Shown: positions 24,616 to 33,912 of the stretch, one piece after another | Position numbering within the stretch: position 1 is the first letter of the stretch | Layout: each line of letters begins with the position of its first letter | NCBI GenBank assembly: GCA_014799765.1 | Contig: JAAVHK010000136.1 | Span: 1-60,328 of the forward strand | DNA: 60,328 nucleotides | Source: Ruminococcus sp. | GTDB lineage: Bacteria > Bacillota > Clostridia > Oscillospirales > Ruminococcaceae | Reading direction: 5' to 3' | The notes under the pieces: model-generated | Told to the model about the DNA's origin: nothing | Seen by the model: only the letters and a program-made list of their open reading frames with translations | Database searches by the model: none | Position numbers and translations under genes: made by a program

Positions 24616-27600
24616 ATGGAAGATAATAAAACTATTAAACAGAACGGTCTGAAAAAAATAATTCAGATTATCGGAAAAAACAGATTCATAAGATTTATTT
24701 ACGACAAAGGAATATTATGTTTTCTGTTGTCGTTCATGATACCGTCGGCGATAATGCTTTATGCGTTTTCCTACAGTAAGATACACCCGTTCGGTGACAG
24801 ACAGATGTTAGTAGTAGATTTATGGCATCAGTACTATCCGTTTTTCCGTGTGGAACGTGAAAAATTAATTAACGGCGATTCTTTTCTGTATTCGTGGCAG
24901 AACGGTATGGGAACTAATTTTCTTTCACTTATTTCCTACTATGCAGGCAGTCCGCTGAACTGGCTTTCGGTATTTTTCAGCGACGACAATACAAGAGATG
25001 CCCTTACATACATACTTATAGCAAAGATAGGTTTCAGCGGAGCGTTTTTCAGTTGTTTTCTGCGATATACCTACAGACAGAAAAATTTTTCCGTATGTAT
25101 GTTTTCGACAATGTTTGCATTATGCAGTTATATGTTAGGTTACTACTGGAATGTAATGTGGTTCGATACAATAGCATTATTTCCGCTTGTGATGACCGGT
25201 ATCATAGCAATGTGTCGTGAGGGTAAATGGAAATTATTTACCGTATCGCTTGCACTGTCGCTTGTATCGAGTTACTATATAGGATATTTTACCTGTATAT
25301 TCTGTGTATTCATGTTTGCCGGAGCAGGTATAATAGAACCGAAAGGAATCAAGGATTTTTTTGTAAAGTTATTTATTATGGTGCGTTCTTCGATACTGGG
25401 AATAGCACTGTCGGCGTTTATGACATTACCGGCATATTTCGGACTGAAACTGACACACAGTGCGGACAATTCATTTCCGAAAGATACAGTATTCTATGAA
25501 AAATGGACAGATATTTTCAGGAATCTTCTTTCATTCAGCGAACCGGCAAAAGTTGAGGGACTTCCTAATTTTGCGTGCGGAATGTTGGCAATATTATTAT
25601 TCGGAGTGTTTTTATTATCGAACGGCATAAAAATACGTGAAAAAATTTCCGTACTCGTAATGCTTGCGGTAATAGTTGTAAGCTGTAACCTTAATAAACT
25701 TAATTATATATGGCACGGATTTCATTTTACTAACCAGATACCTTACAGATTTGCATTTATATTCAGTGCTGTACTGATTGCATCGGCGTTCCGTGCATAC
25801 GACGTTATCATGAAAAAGGGCATTACGATATATCAATGTATTCTGCTTGTAGTCGCTCCGATAGTGTTTTTCTATCTGCATTACTATAAGTCGCCGAAAG
25901 GATTTCCGTTAAATTCCACGAACAGAATAATTTTACTTTCAGTTACCGGTGTTAGCCTCGTATTGATAATACTTTCCGCCGTACTGAAAAACAGAAAATA
26001 TAATATTATTTTTGTACCTGTTTTTGCGATAGGGTGGGGTATTTTCTTCATGATGTATGCAGATTCCGACAAACGCATAAATCTTGAAGATATTTTCGAT
26101 ACTGAAAAAACAGATTCTTTACTTGCATCACTGCTGATTACGATTTTATTCTTCATGATATTTGCACTTGTAAAAATCGTTAATATAAAGAATCCCGCTT
26201 TAAGAAATGCTGTCACCGGTGTTGCCGTATCGTGCGTATTAGGTTTTGAACTCGTTGTAAATTCCGTAATAGGAGTACAGACCGTCAATACGTCGAGTTA
26301 TACAGGTTATCCGGATAAGAATACACAGGTACAGTCACTTCTTGACAGCATACGTCAGAACGATGACGGATTTTTCTACAGGACTGAAATGACAACTCCG
26401 TATACCCTTAATGACAGTGCCTTATACGGTTATTACGGATTATCACAGTTTTCTTCGTCGGCAAATGTTTCGGTTACACGTCTTATGCGTAGAATGGGTC
26501 TTTATGCATCTGAAGCCGGTAACAGATATTATTACAGAATTTCCACACCGGTAGTAAATTCGCTTTTCGGAATAAAGTATATTATTTCAAAAGGTGGTGT
26601 AATGCGTAGTGGTGAGATGTCACATGAAATGCTGAAATCCGTTGAGGGTGTATACTCGTATAAGAATAAATATCCGTTGTCACTGGGCTATATGATGAGT
26701 GAAGATATTCTTGACCTTGAGGATAAAAACAGTACTAATCCATTTGAATTTCAGAATACTGTTATGAAACTTGCAACAGGTGTTGAAAATCCATGCTTTA
26801 CCGCACAGCCGGTAGCACTCGTCGACTACAACAACATAAACGTAAAGAAAAGCGGTTACGGAAACTACTCATTCACTAAGGATAATGAAAATCTTGCTTC
26901 CAGTGCAACGTACAGTTACGACGGTGTGGACGGAGGTTATCTTTACGGATACGCTACTAACGGTGGTTGCGACAAAATAAATGTCAAATGTGAGGGAAGC
27001 ATTATCGACAGTGACATTGAAATTGACGATTACCCTATAGTGTTTCCTATGGGTAACGGTCAGGCGGGTACAACAGTTGATGTTGAAATTTCCGCAAAAA
27101 AGGATAATAAGTCAGGAAGTTATAATTTAATGGTTTATGCTCTTAAACAATCGGCTTTCGAGGAAGCTTATAACAAACTTGCTGACGAACAGTTGAATAT
27201 AACATCATTCAGTGATGATAAAATATCCGGTGAAATAGATGTCCTTCAGGACGGTATATTATTCATGTCAATGCCGTATGAAAAGGGCTGGACGGTTTAC
27301 GTTGACGGCGAAAAATCTGAAACCATGCCGGTACTTCACGCAATGACAGGTGTAAGAGTTTCCGCCGGACATCATACTATAACCCTTGAATATATGCCGG
27401 AAGGTCTCGTAACAGGCGTTATAGTTTCCGGAGTGGCAGTTATACTTTTTGTTGTGATAGCTTTTCTTGATTTCAGAAAACGTCGTAACAGAAAAGCAGT
27501 TCCGGATATTACGGAGGGAATCTTAAAGAAAATGATTACGGAAAATAACGAATCAATACAGGAGGTTGAAAATGAGGAATCTGAAAGTAATGACGGCTTA

Positions 27601-27666
27601 CAGGGGAACGAATTACCACGGCTACCAGATACAGAACAATGCCCTGACGATACAGGAAGTACTTGA
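24616..27666 (+). CDS. YfhO-family multi-spanning membrane protein
   Basis: A 1016-residue protein with about 13 N-terminal hydrophobic segments (residues 30-560), a large extracytoplasmic domain (560-900), one last membrane helix (about 935-955) and an acidic tail. The first loop DLWHQYYPFFRVEREKL and NGMGTNFLSL are typical of YfhO, a GT-C-like family linked to glycosylation of lipoteichoic acid in Gram-positives. GAGGTAA lies before the ATG. The last 95 bases also encode the start of truA in another frame. Confidence 0.88.
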   Translation: MEDNKTIKQNGLKKIIQIIGKNRFIRFIYDKGILCFLLSFMIPSAIMLYAFSYSKIHPFGDRQMLVVDLWHQYYPFFRVEREKLINGDSFLYSWQNGMGTNFLSLISYYAGSPLNWLSVFFSDDNTRDALTYILIAKIGFSGAFFSCFLRYTYRQKNFSVCMFSTMFALCSYMLGYYWNVMWFDTIALFPLVMTGIIAMCREGKWKLFTVSLALSLVSSYYIGYFTCIFCVFMFAGAGIIEPKGIKDFFVKLFIMVRSSILGIALSAFMTLPAYFGLKLTHSADNSFPKDTVFYEKWTDIFRNLLSFSEPAKVEGLPNFACGMLAILLFGVFLLSNGIKIREKISVLVMLAVIVVSCNLNKLNYIWHGFHFTNQIPYRFAFIFSAVLIASAFRAYDVIMKKGITIYQCILLVVAPIVFFYLHYYKSPKGFPLNSTNRIILLSVTGVSLVLIILSAVLKNRKYNIIFVPVFAIGWGIFFMMYADSDKRINLEDIFDTEKTDSLLASLLITILFFMIFALVKIVNIKNPALRNAVTGVAVSCVLGFELVVNSVIGVQTVNTSSYTGYPDKNTQVQSLLDSIRQNDDGFFYRTEMTTPYTLNDSALYGYYGLSQFSSSANVSVTRLMRRMGLYASEAGNRYYYRISTPVVNSLFGIKYIISKGGVMRSGEMSHEMLKSVEGVYSYKNKYPLSLGYMMSEDILDLEDKNSTNPFEFQNTVMKLATGVENPCFTAQPVALVDYNNINVKKSGYGNYSFTKDNENLASSATYSYDGVDGGYLYGYATNGGCDKINVKCEGSIIDSDIEIDDYPIVFPMGNGQAGTTVDVEISAKKDNKSGSYNLMVYALKQSAFEEAYNKLADEQLNITSFSDDKISGEIDVLQDGILFMSMPYEKGWTVYVDGEKSETMPVLHAMTGVRVSAGHHTITLEYMPEGLVTGVIVSGVAVILFVVIAFLDFRKRRNRKAVPDITEGILKKMITENNESIQEVENEESESNDGLQGNELPRLPDTEQCPDDTGST

Positions 27667-28327
27667 AAAATGCGTCTCGAAAGTCCTGAATCACCCTGTA
27701 AGTATAACGGGCTGTTCCCGTACAGATACCGGCGTACACGCTAATCAGTTCTGTTTTAACGTCCATACAGACAGTAAAATAAAAACGACTGGTTTTGTAC
27801 GTGGTGTCAATGGCGAACTTCCTGACGATATTTCAATTTTATCCTGTGAGGACGTACCGCCGGAATTTCATGCAAGATTCGATTGTAAAGGCAAGGAATA
27901 TATATATAAAATTCATTGTAGCGAATCCAAAAACCCTTTCGCTACTGATTTGATGTTCCATTACAGGCGGAAACTTAATCTTGATGTCATAAAAAAAGCA
28001 TCATGTCATTTTGTAGGTACGCATGACTTCTCATCCTTTTGTGCAGACTGTACTAATATTTCAACAACTGTACGCACAATTTATTCTCTTGAAATAGAAA
28101 ATTGTGGTGATACGGTGATAATACTTGTAAAAGGCGACGGTTTTCTGTATAATATGATTAGGATTATTGTCGGGACGCTCCTTGACGTAAGTGAGGGCAG
28201 AATTTCCCCCGATGATATTCCGGAAATTATTTCGGCACATGACCGTCTCAGAGCAGGCAGAACAGCTATGGCACATGGTCTGTATCTGAACAGGGTCTTT
28301 TATGACGAAAAAAATTTATTGTTGTAG
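27572..28327 (+). CDS. truA: tRNA pseudouridine(38-40) synthase TruA
   Basis: A 251-residue enzyme that isomerises uridines 38-40 of the tRNA anticodon arm. The catalytic Asp52 lies in RTDTGVHA, and FLYNMIRIIVGTLLDV is the conserved C-terminal motif. The ATG at 27572 is chosen because GGAGG lies six bases upstream. It therefore begins inside the yfhO reading frame with a 95-base overlap, unusually long. The ecfA-ecfT-truA order is conserved in Firmicutes, with yfhO inserted here. Confidence 0.95.
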   Translation: MRNLKVMTAYRGTNYHGYQIQNNALTIQEVLEKCVSKVLNHPVSITGCSRTDTGVHANQFCFNVHTDSKIKTTGFVRGVNGELPDDISILSCEDVPPEFHARFDCKGKEYIYKIHCSESKNPFATDLMFHYRRKLNLDVIKKASCHFVGTHDFSSFCADCTNISTTVRTIYSLEIENCGDTVIILVKGDGFLYNMIRIIVGTLLDVSEGRISPDDIPEIISAHDRLRAGRTAMAHGLYLNRVFYDEKNLLL

Positions 28328-28358
28328 AAACAGAAGATTTTCAAAGGGGTGATACTGA

Positions 28359-29525
28359 GTGTCGCTTTATGACGAGAATGACATTGTAGAAATCAAGAAT
28401 CATGAAAAAAGAAAGAAAAAACTCACAAGATTTTTAATATTTATTGTTATCTCCGGAATAATTGCAGGATTGTATTTCACTAAGGATATGTGGTATGATA
28501 AAATACGTGGTATAGGCAGGCAGTACAAGACTATAGAAAATACCGGTATTCTTGCAGAGGGTAATTTCCCGATTGAAATAAACGGTGAATATAATTACCA
28601 GCTCCGTCAGACACAGAATAATTTCATTATTTTAAGCGATATACATATTTTTTTCTATAATACCAACGGTACATTAATAAGAAAACGTCAGCATACGTAT
28701 ACTAATGCAGTACTTCAGGCGGAAAACGGTAAGGCACTTATATACGAAAACGGCGGTGACGATATCTGCATTGAGGACGAGGACGGTATTATATATCAGA
28801 ATACTTTCAGTAATAATATAAGATTTGCACGTATCAGCCATGAGGGTTATACAGCAGTCGTGACAACTTCTGAAAATTATGACTGTGAAATTATTGTATT
28901 CGATAATAAGGGAAGTATTATCTATGAAAGAAAATGTATGGAACACGTAGATGACATAAGCTTTATAAATCAGAGCGGTGGTTGTGTGATCAGCTACATG
29001 ATGGCGGAAAACGGTTCACTTACAACGGTGGTACAGAAAATAGATTTTTCAGAAAGCGTCGAAAACTGGACTTCACCGGGGCTTGATACAGCAGGTCTCG
29101 ATGTATACGGCTATAGTGACGGTGCTTTTGTACTCGGTATTGATGCATGTGGTTACATAAATGAAAACGGTCAGATAAGTTCATACTACAAATACGACGG
29201 TGACTTAGCCGGTGGGGCAAGTGTGGACGGTATGTCAGCCGTTATCATAAACAACGATGACAGACGTAAATATATTATGGTACTTTTCAGCGGAAACAGT
29301 TCTGAACCTCTTATTATTGATTTAGGTCAGGAAGCTGTCGACGTTACAGTATATGACAATCTTGCTTACGTAATGTGCAAAGGGGAAATAAGAGCTTATG
29401 ACTTCGACGGCGAAATACGTTCAAAGGCTTCAATAAGCGATTCCTATTCCGGTTTTGCAAGAAGCAAGGATTATATTTTTCTGAAAGGCTATAATAAAAT
29501 CGACAGAATTGACTATGAAAGCTGA
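28359..29525 (+). CDS. Membrane-anchored beta-propeller-like protein (DUF5711-like)
   Basis: A 388-residue protein with a Lys-rich cytoplasmic N-terminus, one membrane helix (about residues 25-42) and an extracytoplasmic domain of repeated beta strands (FDNKGSIIYERK, YINENGQISSYY, YDFDGEIRSKAS), spaced like propeller blades. I match it to the DUF5711 type from memory. The start is GTG with AAAGGGGTGAT upstream. It stands just before the CvpA-like gene. Confidence 0.7.
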   Translation: MSLYDENDIVEIKNHEKRKKKLTRFLIFIVISGIIAGLYFTKDMWYDKIRGIGRQYKTIENTGILAEGNFPIEINGEYNYQLRQTQNNFIILSDIHIFFYNTNGTLIRKRQHTYTNAVLQAENGKALIYENGGDDICIEDEDGIIYQNTFSNNIRFARISHEGYTAVVTTSENYDCEIIVFDNKGSIIYERKCMEHVDDISFINQSGGCVISYMMAENGSLTTVVQKIDFSESVENWTSPGLDTAGLDVYGYSDGAFVLGIDACGYINENGQISSYYKYDGDLAGGASVDGMSAVIINNDDRRKYIMVLFSGNSSEPLIIDLGQEAVDVTVYDNLAYVMCKGEIRAYDFDGEIRSKASISDSYSGFARSKDYIFLKGYNKIDRIDYES

Positions 29526-29575
29526 TATTTATTTTTTCCGGAAAGGAGGCAGGCATATAAGTATATAAATACTTT

Positions 29576-30487
29576 ATGTACAATAAAATGAAAGAAGAAT
29601 TATGGTGGCTATATGATATTATAGCTCTGGTGGCAGTAGTGCTGTGTTGCTGGCTGTCGGCAAGAAAGGGAATATTCAGGGGTGCAATAGTGCTTATAGG
29701 CTGTATACTCGGTGTTGCACTTGCATTTCCTGTAAGTTCGTCCGTTTCAGAAAGCATATATAAGACAGTAGTACGTGACAATAACGTTAAAACCCTTGAT
29801 AAGTCACTTGGTGAGGTTGAAGTTTCTGAATACCTCGGAAAAGCACTCGAAAATATGGGTTATAACGTAATCGTCAGCGGTGAAAAACTTAATGCTATTC
29901 TTGATTCCGATAAGGATATTGACGAACAGATTTATAAATATCTGAATAACATAAACGGAAAAAAAGTCGATAATGAAGAAAATTTCCGTGTAAATCTTTA
30001 TGGTGCGTATGCTGAGGCAATAAGCGATATATTTTCAGATGATATAGGCGTTTATGCCATGAAAACCGCTGAAAATAAAATACGTACCGGAAAAACTGAT
30101 GCCGGAAATGTTCTGAAAATGATGCGTGCCGGCGAAAACCGCAGGGATATTGCTGAAATAATCGCAGATGACTACATAAATGACGCTTATATTACTGTAA
30201 TAAAACTTGTTGCGTTTATGATATTATTTGCAGTAATGCTTTTTATCGGTATTCTTACGGCAAATTCACTTTCAGGAGGTATGCGTGATGTTGATTTAAG
30301 TACAGGTGCAAAAATCGGCGGTGGTATATGCGGACTTTTCACAGGTGTGACGGTTATAATTTTTATAGCTGTTCTTGTGAAGCTATGTATTGTCATGGGA
30401 AGCAATCAGGAATTATTTTTTAATAACAATGCTATTGACAAAACTTATATTTTCAGGTATGCTTATAATATCGCAGATAAACTGTAA
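29576..30487 (+). CDS. CvpA-like membrane protein
   Basis: A 303-residue protein with hydrophobic segments near residues 11-55 and a pair at about 210-285, separated by a charged loop. The N-terminus (DIIALVAVVLCCWLSARKGIFRG) and the second membrane pair fit the CvpA family, whose members affect envelope and stress phenotypes. The start is uncertain: a strong AAAGGAGG lies 26 bases before the ATG at 29576, and a stop codon in this frame blocks earlier starts. Confidence 0.65.
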   Translation: MYNKMKEELWWLYDIIALVAVVLCCWLSARKGIFRGAIVLIGCILGVALAFPVSSSVSESIYKTVVRDNNVKTLDKSLGEVEVSEYLGKALENMGYNVIVSGEKLNAILDSDKDIDEQIYKYLNNINGKKVDNEENFRVNLYGAYAEAISDIFSDDIGVYAMKTAENKIRTGKTDAGNVLKMMRAGENRRDIAEIIADDYINDAYITVIKLVAFMILFAVMLFIGILTANSLSGGMRDVDLSTGAKIGGGICGLFTGVTVIIFIAVLVKLCIVMGSNQELFFNNNAIDKTYIFRYAYNIADKL

Positions 30488-30501
30488 TGATATGTTACAT
30501 A

Positions 30502-30525
30502 TTTCCGTATAATATCTTACGGAAA
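30502..30525 (+). promoter_or_regulatory. Hairpin in the leader of the ClpE-type gene
   Basis: TTTCCGTA (30502-30509) and TACGGAAA (30518-30525) form an eight-base-pair stem with an eight-base loop. No T-run follows, so it is not a terminator. It could be an operator or an mRNA stability element. Confidence 0.4.
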
Positions 30526-30560
30526 AATCAAAAACTAATAACAGGGGAGAAATGCATTAT

Positions 30561-32882
30561 ATGATGATGTGCAGTAAATGTAAAAAAAGACCGGCGGTTG
30601 TATTTATTACTTCCGTACAGGGAACTGAAAAAAAGAATGAGGGACTTTGTCTTTCATGTGCAAATGAAATGAAAATACCACAGATTTCTGAGTACATGGA
30701 CAGATTCAATATAACACAGGACGAAATTGACCAGATTTCTGACCAGATGATGAATATGCTGGACGGCGACAGTTTTGAAATGGGTGGTTCAGGTCTTATG
30801 CCCGACTTTTTGTCAAATATGTTCGGTATGAACAATGATTCAAAAAACAAGCCTTTCGGTGAAATTGAACGCAAAAATTCCGACGAAAACAAGCCGGAAC
30901 GTGAAAAACGTAGTCTTTTCGGCAACAGACGTGAAAAAAAATCAAAGGAACTGAAATTCCTCGGCACTTATTGTACCAATCTTTCAAAGAAAGCCTCCGA
31001 CGGTGAACTTGATAACATTATAGGACGTGACAAGGAAATTGCACGTGTAGTACAGATTCTTTCAAGACGTACTAAAAATAATCCGTGTCTTATTGGTGAA
31101 CCAGGTGTAGGAAAAACAGCTATTGCCGAGGGTATCGCACAACGCATAAATGAAGGTAATGTACCATTCAATCTCGCCGACAAAAAAGTTTATCTGCTTG
31201 ACCTTACCGCACTTGTCGCCGGAACACAGTTCAGAGGACAGTTTGAAAGCCGTGTGAAAGGTCTCGTTGACGAGGTTAAGAAAGAGGGAAATATTATCCT
31301 CTTTATTGACGAAGTTCACAATCTCGTAGGAGCAGGCGATTCTGAGGGTTCAATGAACGCCGCCAATATTCTTAAACCTGCTCTTTCAAGAGGTGAAATT
31401 CAGGTAATTGGTGCTACTACTTTCAGCGAATACAGAAAATATATCGAAAAGGATTCTGCACTTGAAAGACGTTTCCAGCCCGTGACAGTAGCTGAACCCA
31501 CTGTTGAAGAAACTGTTGATGTACTTCTCGGCATAAAGAAGTACTATGAAAATTATCACAGAGTGCATATTTCTGATTATCTCGTGAGGGTATGTGCTGT
31601 ATTGTCAGAAAGATATATTACTGACCGTTTCTTACCGGATAAGGCTATTGACTTACTCGACGAAGGTTGTGCAAGGGCTTGTATACGTTCACCCGAAATC
31701 GCTGAATATGATAAAGTGAAAAAGGAAATTGCAGTCCTTGAAGGTATGGAAAAAAATATTTCCGAACAGACAGAACCCGATTATCAGGCACTCGCCGAAG
31801 TAAAGGGTAAACTTATACGCACTCGTGAAAAGGAAGCTGAACTTAGGGAAAAAGCCGAAAATGTTCAGGTTGCCGAAGAGGATATAACCAAAGTAGTAGA
31901 GTTATGGACCGGTATTCCGGCAAGCAAGATTGCAGAAACAGAATTTCTTAAAATAGCACGTCTTGAAGGTGCATTGAAGAAACGTGTTTTAGGTCAGGAC
32001 GAAGCCGTTGAAACTCTCTCGAAAGCTATAAAGCGTACACGTGTAAGACTGAATAAACGTCGCAGACCGGCATCATTTATATTTGTAGGTCCTACAGGTG
32101 TCGGAAAAACTGAACTCGTAAAGGCTCTTGCAGAAGAAATGTTCGATTCCACTGAACCGCTTATCAGACTTGATATGACCGAATATATGGAAAAGCATTC
32201 CGTTGCAAGAATGATAGGCTCGCCCCCCGGATATGTAGGTTACGACGAGGCAGGACAGCTTACCGAAAAAGTACGTCGCCGTCCGTACTCGGTTATACTT
32301 TTCGACGAGATTGAAAAGGCACACCCCGATGTAATGAATATTCTTATGCAGATTCTTGACGAGGGTAAAGTTGACGACGCACACGGCAGGACTATAAATT
32401 TTGAAAATACTATAATCTGTATGACTTCAAATGCCGGTTCTACTGATAAGTCTGTAGGTGTGGGCTTCAACAGGACTGAAAATGAAATCTCACGTGACAA
32501 GGCTATGAAAGGTCTGCGAGAGTTCCTCAGACCTGAATTTATAAGCCGTATTGACGAAGTTGTTGTATTCAGACAGCTTGACAAAAAAGACTTCGCAAGT
32601 ATTGCTTCGCTTATGCTTGACGAGATGATAGAACCTCTTGCAGAAAAGAACTTAAGTATCAGTTACGACAGTAAAGCACTTTCGCTTATAGCTGAAAAGT
32701 CGTATGGCAAGCCATATGGTGCAAGGGATATACGCCGTGTAATCCGTCAGGAAGTTGAAGACAGGATTTCTGAAATAATTATCGAAAATATTTCAGGAAT
32801 AAAAGGTATTGATGTATCGGCTGACGGTGAGAATATAATCGTCACCGAAAGAAAAAAAGGAGCGACAGAAAATGAAGTTTAA
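30561..32882 (+). CDS. clpE: ClpE-type AAA+ unfoldase with N-terminal zinc finger
   Basis: A 773-residue Hsp100 unfoldase. An N-terminal zinc finger (CSKC..CLSC, residues 4-35) resembles ClpE and McsA and replaces the usual Clp N-domain. AAA domain 1 has GEPGVGKTA and LFIDEVHNL; a short coiled middle segment follows; AAA domain 2 has GPTGVGKTE and VILFDEIEKAHPD. The loop VGVGF before the C-terminal part fits the ClpP-docking tripeptide, so it likely feeds ClpP. I use the ATG at 30561, since AGGGGAG is too close to the ATG at 30552. Its end overlaps the next gene. Confidence 0.9.
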   Translation: MMMCSKCKKRPAVVFITSVQGTEKKNEGLCLSCANEMKIPQISEYMDRFNITQDEIDQISDQMMNMLDGDSFEMGGSGLMPDFLSNMFGMNNDSKNKPFGEIERKNSDENKPEREKRSLFGNRREKKSKELKFLGTYCTNLSKKASDGELDNIIGRDKEIARVVQILSRRTKNNPCLIGEPGVGKTAIAEGIAQRINEGNVPFNLADKKVYLLDLTALVAGTQFRGQFESRVKGLVDEVKKEGNIILFIDEVHNLVGAGDSEGSMNAANILKPALSRGEIQVIGATTFSEYRKYIEKDSALERRFQPVTVAEPTVEETVDVLLGIKKYYENYHRVHISDYLVRVCAVLSERYITDRFLPDKAIDLLDEGCARACIRSPEIAEYDKVKKEIAVLEGMEKNISEQTEPDYQALAEVKGKLIRTREKEAELREKAENVQVAEEDITKVVELWTGIPASKIAETEFLKIARLEGALKKRVLGQDEAVETLSKAIKRTRVRLNKRRRPASFIFVGPTGVGKTELVKALAEEMFDSTEPLIRLDMTEYMEKHSVARMIGSPPGYVGYDEAGQLTEKVRRRPYSVILFDEIEKAHPDVMNILMQILDEGKVDDAHGRTINFENTIICMTSNAGSTDKSVGVGFNRTENEISRDKAMKGLREFLRPEFISRIDEVVVFRQLDKKDFASIASLMLDEMIEPLAEKNLSISYDSKALSLIAEKSYGKPYGARDIRRVIRQEVEDRISEIIIENISGIKGIDVSADGENIIVTERKKGATENEV

Positions 32883-33558
32883 AACATTGGCAGTAGTTGC
32901 CGTATTGTGTCTCAGTGTATTTTCATGCAGTGAAAAGAATAATTCCGCACCGGAAGTAAATTCCGGAATCGTTATGAGTACAGGCGATTATGACAGCGAC
33001 ACAATAAACTTACCGGAAAGTAAAAAAGCTATGGAACAGAATTTCAAAGATGTTCCCGACAGTGATAACGGACCTTTAATAAGCATCGGAAATGTTACCG
33101 CAAAAGCCGGTGAAATCGCCGAAGTTAAAGTATACGTTGAAGGGGCTGACCTCAACTGGAGCAGTTGTGGTATACATCTGACATATCCCGATATTCTGCA
33201 ATGTGTCTATCCGGAAAATGACAATATGTTTCTTAAATATAAAGCCGGTGTGGCTTCGGAATTTAATACCGGTATAGTCGCTATGGAGTGGAAAAAAGAA
33301 AGTACCCCACCGGCTGAACTTACTGAAAATGGACTTGGTACTATGTTCTTTACCGTAATGTTCAGCGGTAACACCGGTCAGGACGGCGAAATTTTAACAC
33401 TTTATCTCAAAGTGCCGGAAGATGCAGAATCCGGTACAGTTTATCCGGTAGGATTCTATTATCTTGCTACCGATATGTTCAGAAATACCGATAATGATTC
33501 CTCATTTGAAAAATATGCCTTTGAACATATGAAAGCCGGTACTATAACAGTCGAATAA
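32872..33558 (+). CDS. Lipoprotein with a cohesin-like domain
   Basis: A 228-residue lipoprotein: signal peptide with cysteine at residue 19 (SVFSC), a Ser/Asn/Asp-rich linker to about residue 65, then one domain (67-228). The order of motifs fits a cohesin: ISIGNVTAKAGEIAEVKVYV, then CGIHLTYPDILQ, an AVEW-like strand (GIVAMEWKK), NGLGTMFFTVMF, and a closing AGTITVE. Cohesins bind dockerins, and two dockerin proteins are encoded upstream on the same strand. A surface receptor for them is inference. Its ATG overlaps the clpE end by 11 bases with AAGGAG upstream. Confidence 0.68.
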   Translation: MKFKTLAVVAVLCLSVFSCSEKNNSAPEVNSGIVMSTGDYDSDTINLPESKKAMEQNFKDVPDSDNGPLISIGNVTAKAGEIAEVKVYVEGADLNWSSCGIHLTYPDILQCVYPENDNMFLKYKAGVASEFNTGIVAMEWKKESTPPAELTENGLGTMFFTVMFSGNTGQDGEILTLYLKVPEDAESGTVYPVGFYYLATDMFRNTDNDSSFEKYAFEHMKAGTITVE

Positions 33559-33564
33559 AAAAAG

Positions 33565-33597
33565 GGACAGGAATTTAATTCCTGTCCTGCTTTTTTA
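33565..33597. terminator. Terminator ending the ruvC-to-cohesin run
   Basis: GGACAGGAATT pairs with AATTCCTGTCC around a minimal loop, followed by GCTTTTTT; the A-run on the other side makes it work for the converging glutaredoxin gene as well. Confidence 0.92.
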
Positions 33598-33825
33598 CTG
33601 CATATTCTGTAAAGCTACGTCGACAGCCTGTGTGTCGAATCCTATAACCGTCGTATTTCCTATGACCGTAACCGGAAGTGAAGATTGTCCGGTTAGTTTC
33701 CTGACGTGTCTTGAATTATACGGTTCACGGGCGTTTATAGTCCGGAAAGTAACGCCTTTCTGGTCAAGATAATGTCGCATACGTCTGCACCATATGCAGT
33801 TTTCGGAAAAATATACTTCAATCAT
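33595..33825 (-). CDS. Glutaredoxin-like thiol protein
   Basis: A 76-residue thioredoxin-fold protein with the redox motif CIWC near residue 10 and the cis-proline region SLPVTVIGNTTVIGFD, typical of small glutaredoxin/NrdH-type proteins. The ATG at 33825 is preferred to an upstream start because AAAGGAG lies ten bases before it. It follows spoIID by 87 bases. The reductant and target are unknown. Confidence 0.85.
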   Translation of the reverse strand: MIEVYFSENCIWCRRMRHYLDQKGVTFRTINAREPYNSRHVRKLTGQSSLPVTVIGNTTVIGFDTQAVDVALQNMQ

Positions 33826-33912
33826 TTTTTTACAGCTCCTTTCCTGATTTCCTGTACGGTTTTCTGTAATCATATTATCGGAGTTTTATGCCGGATTATT
33901 CAGAAAAATCAT

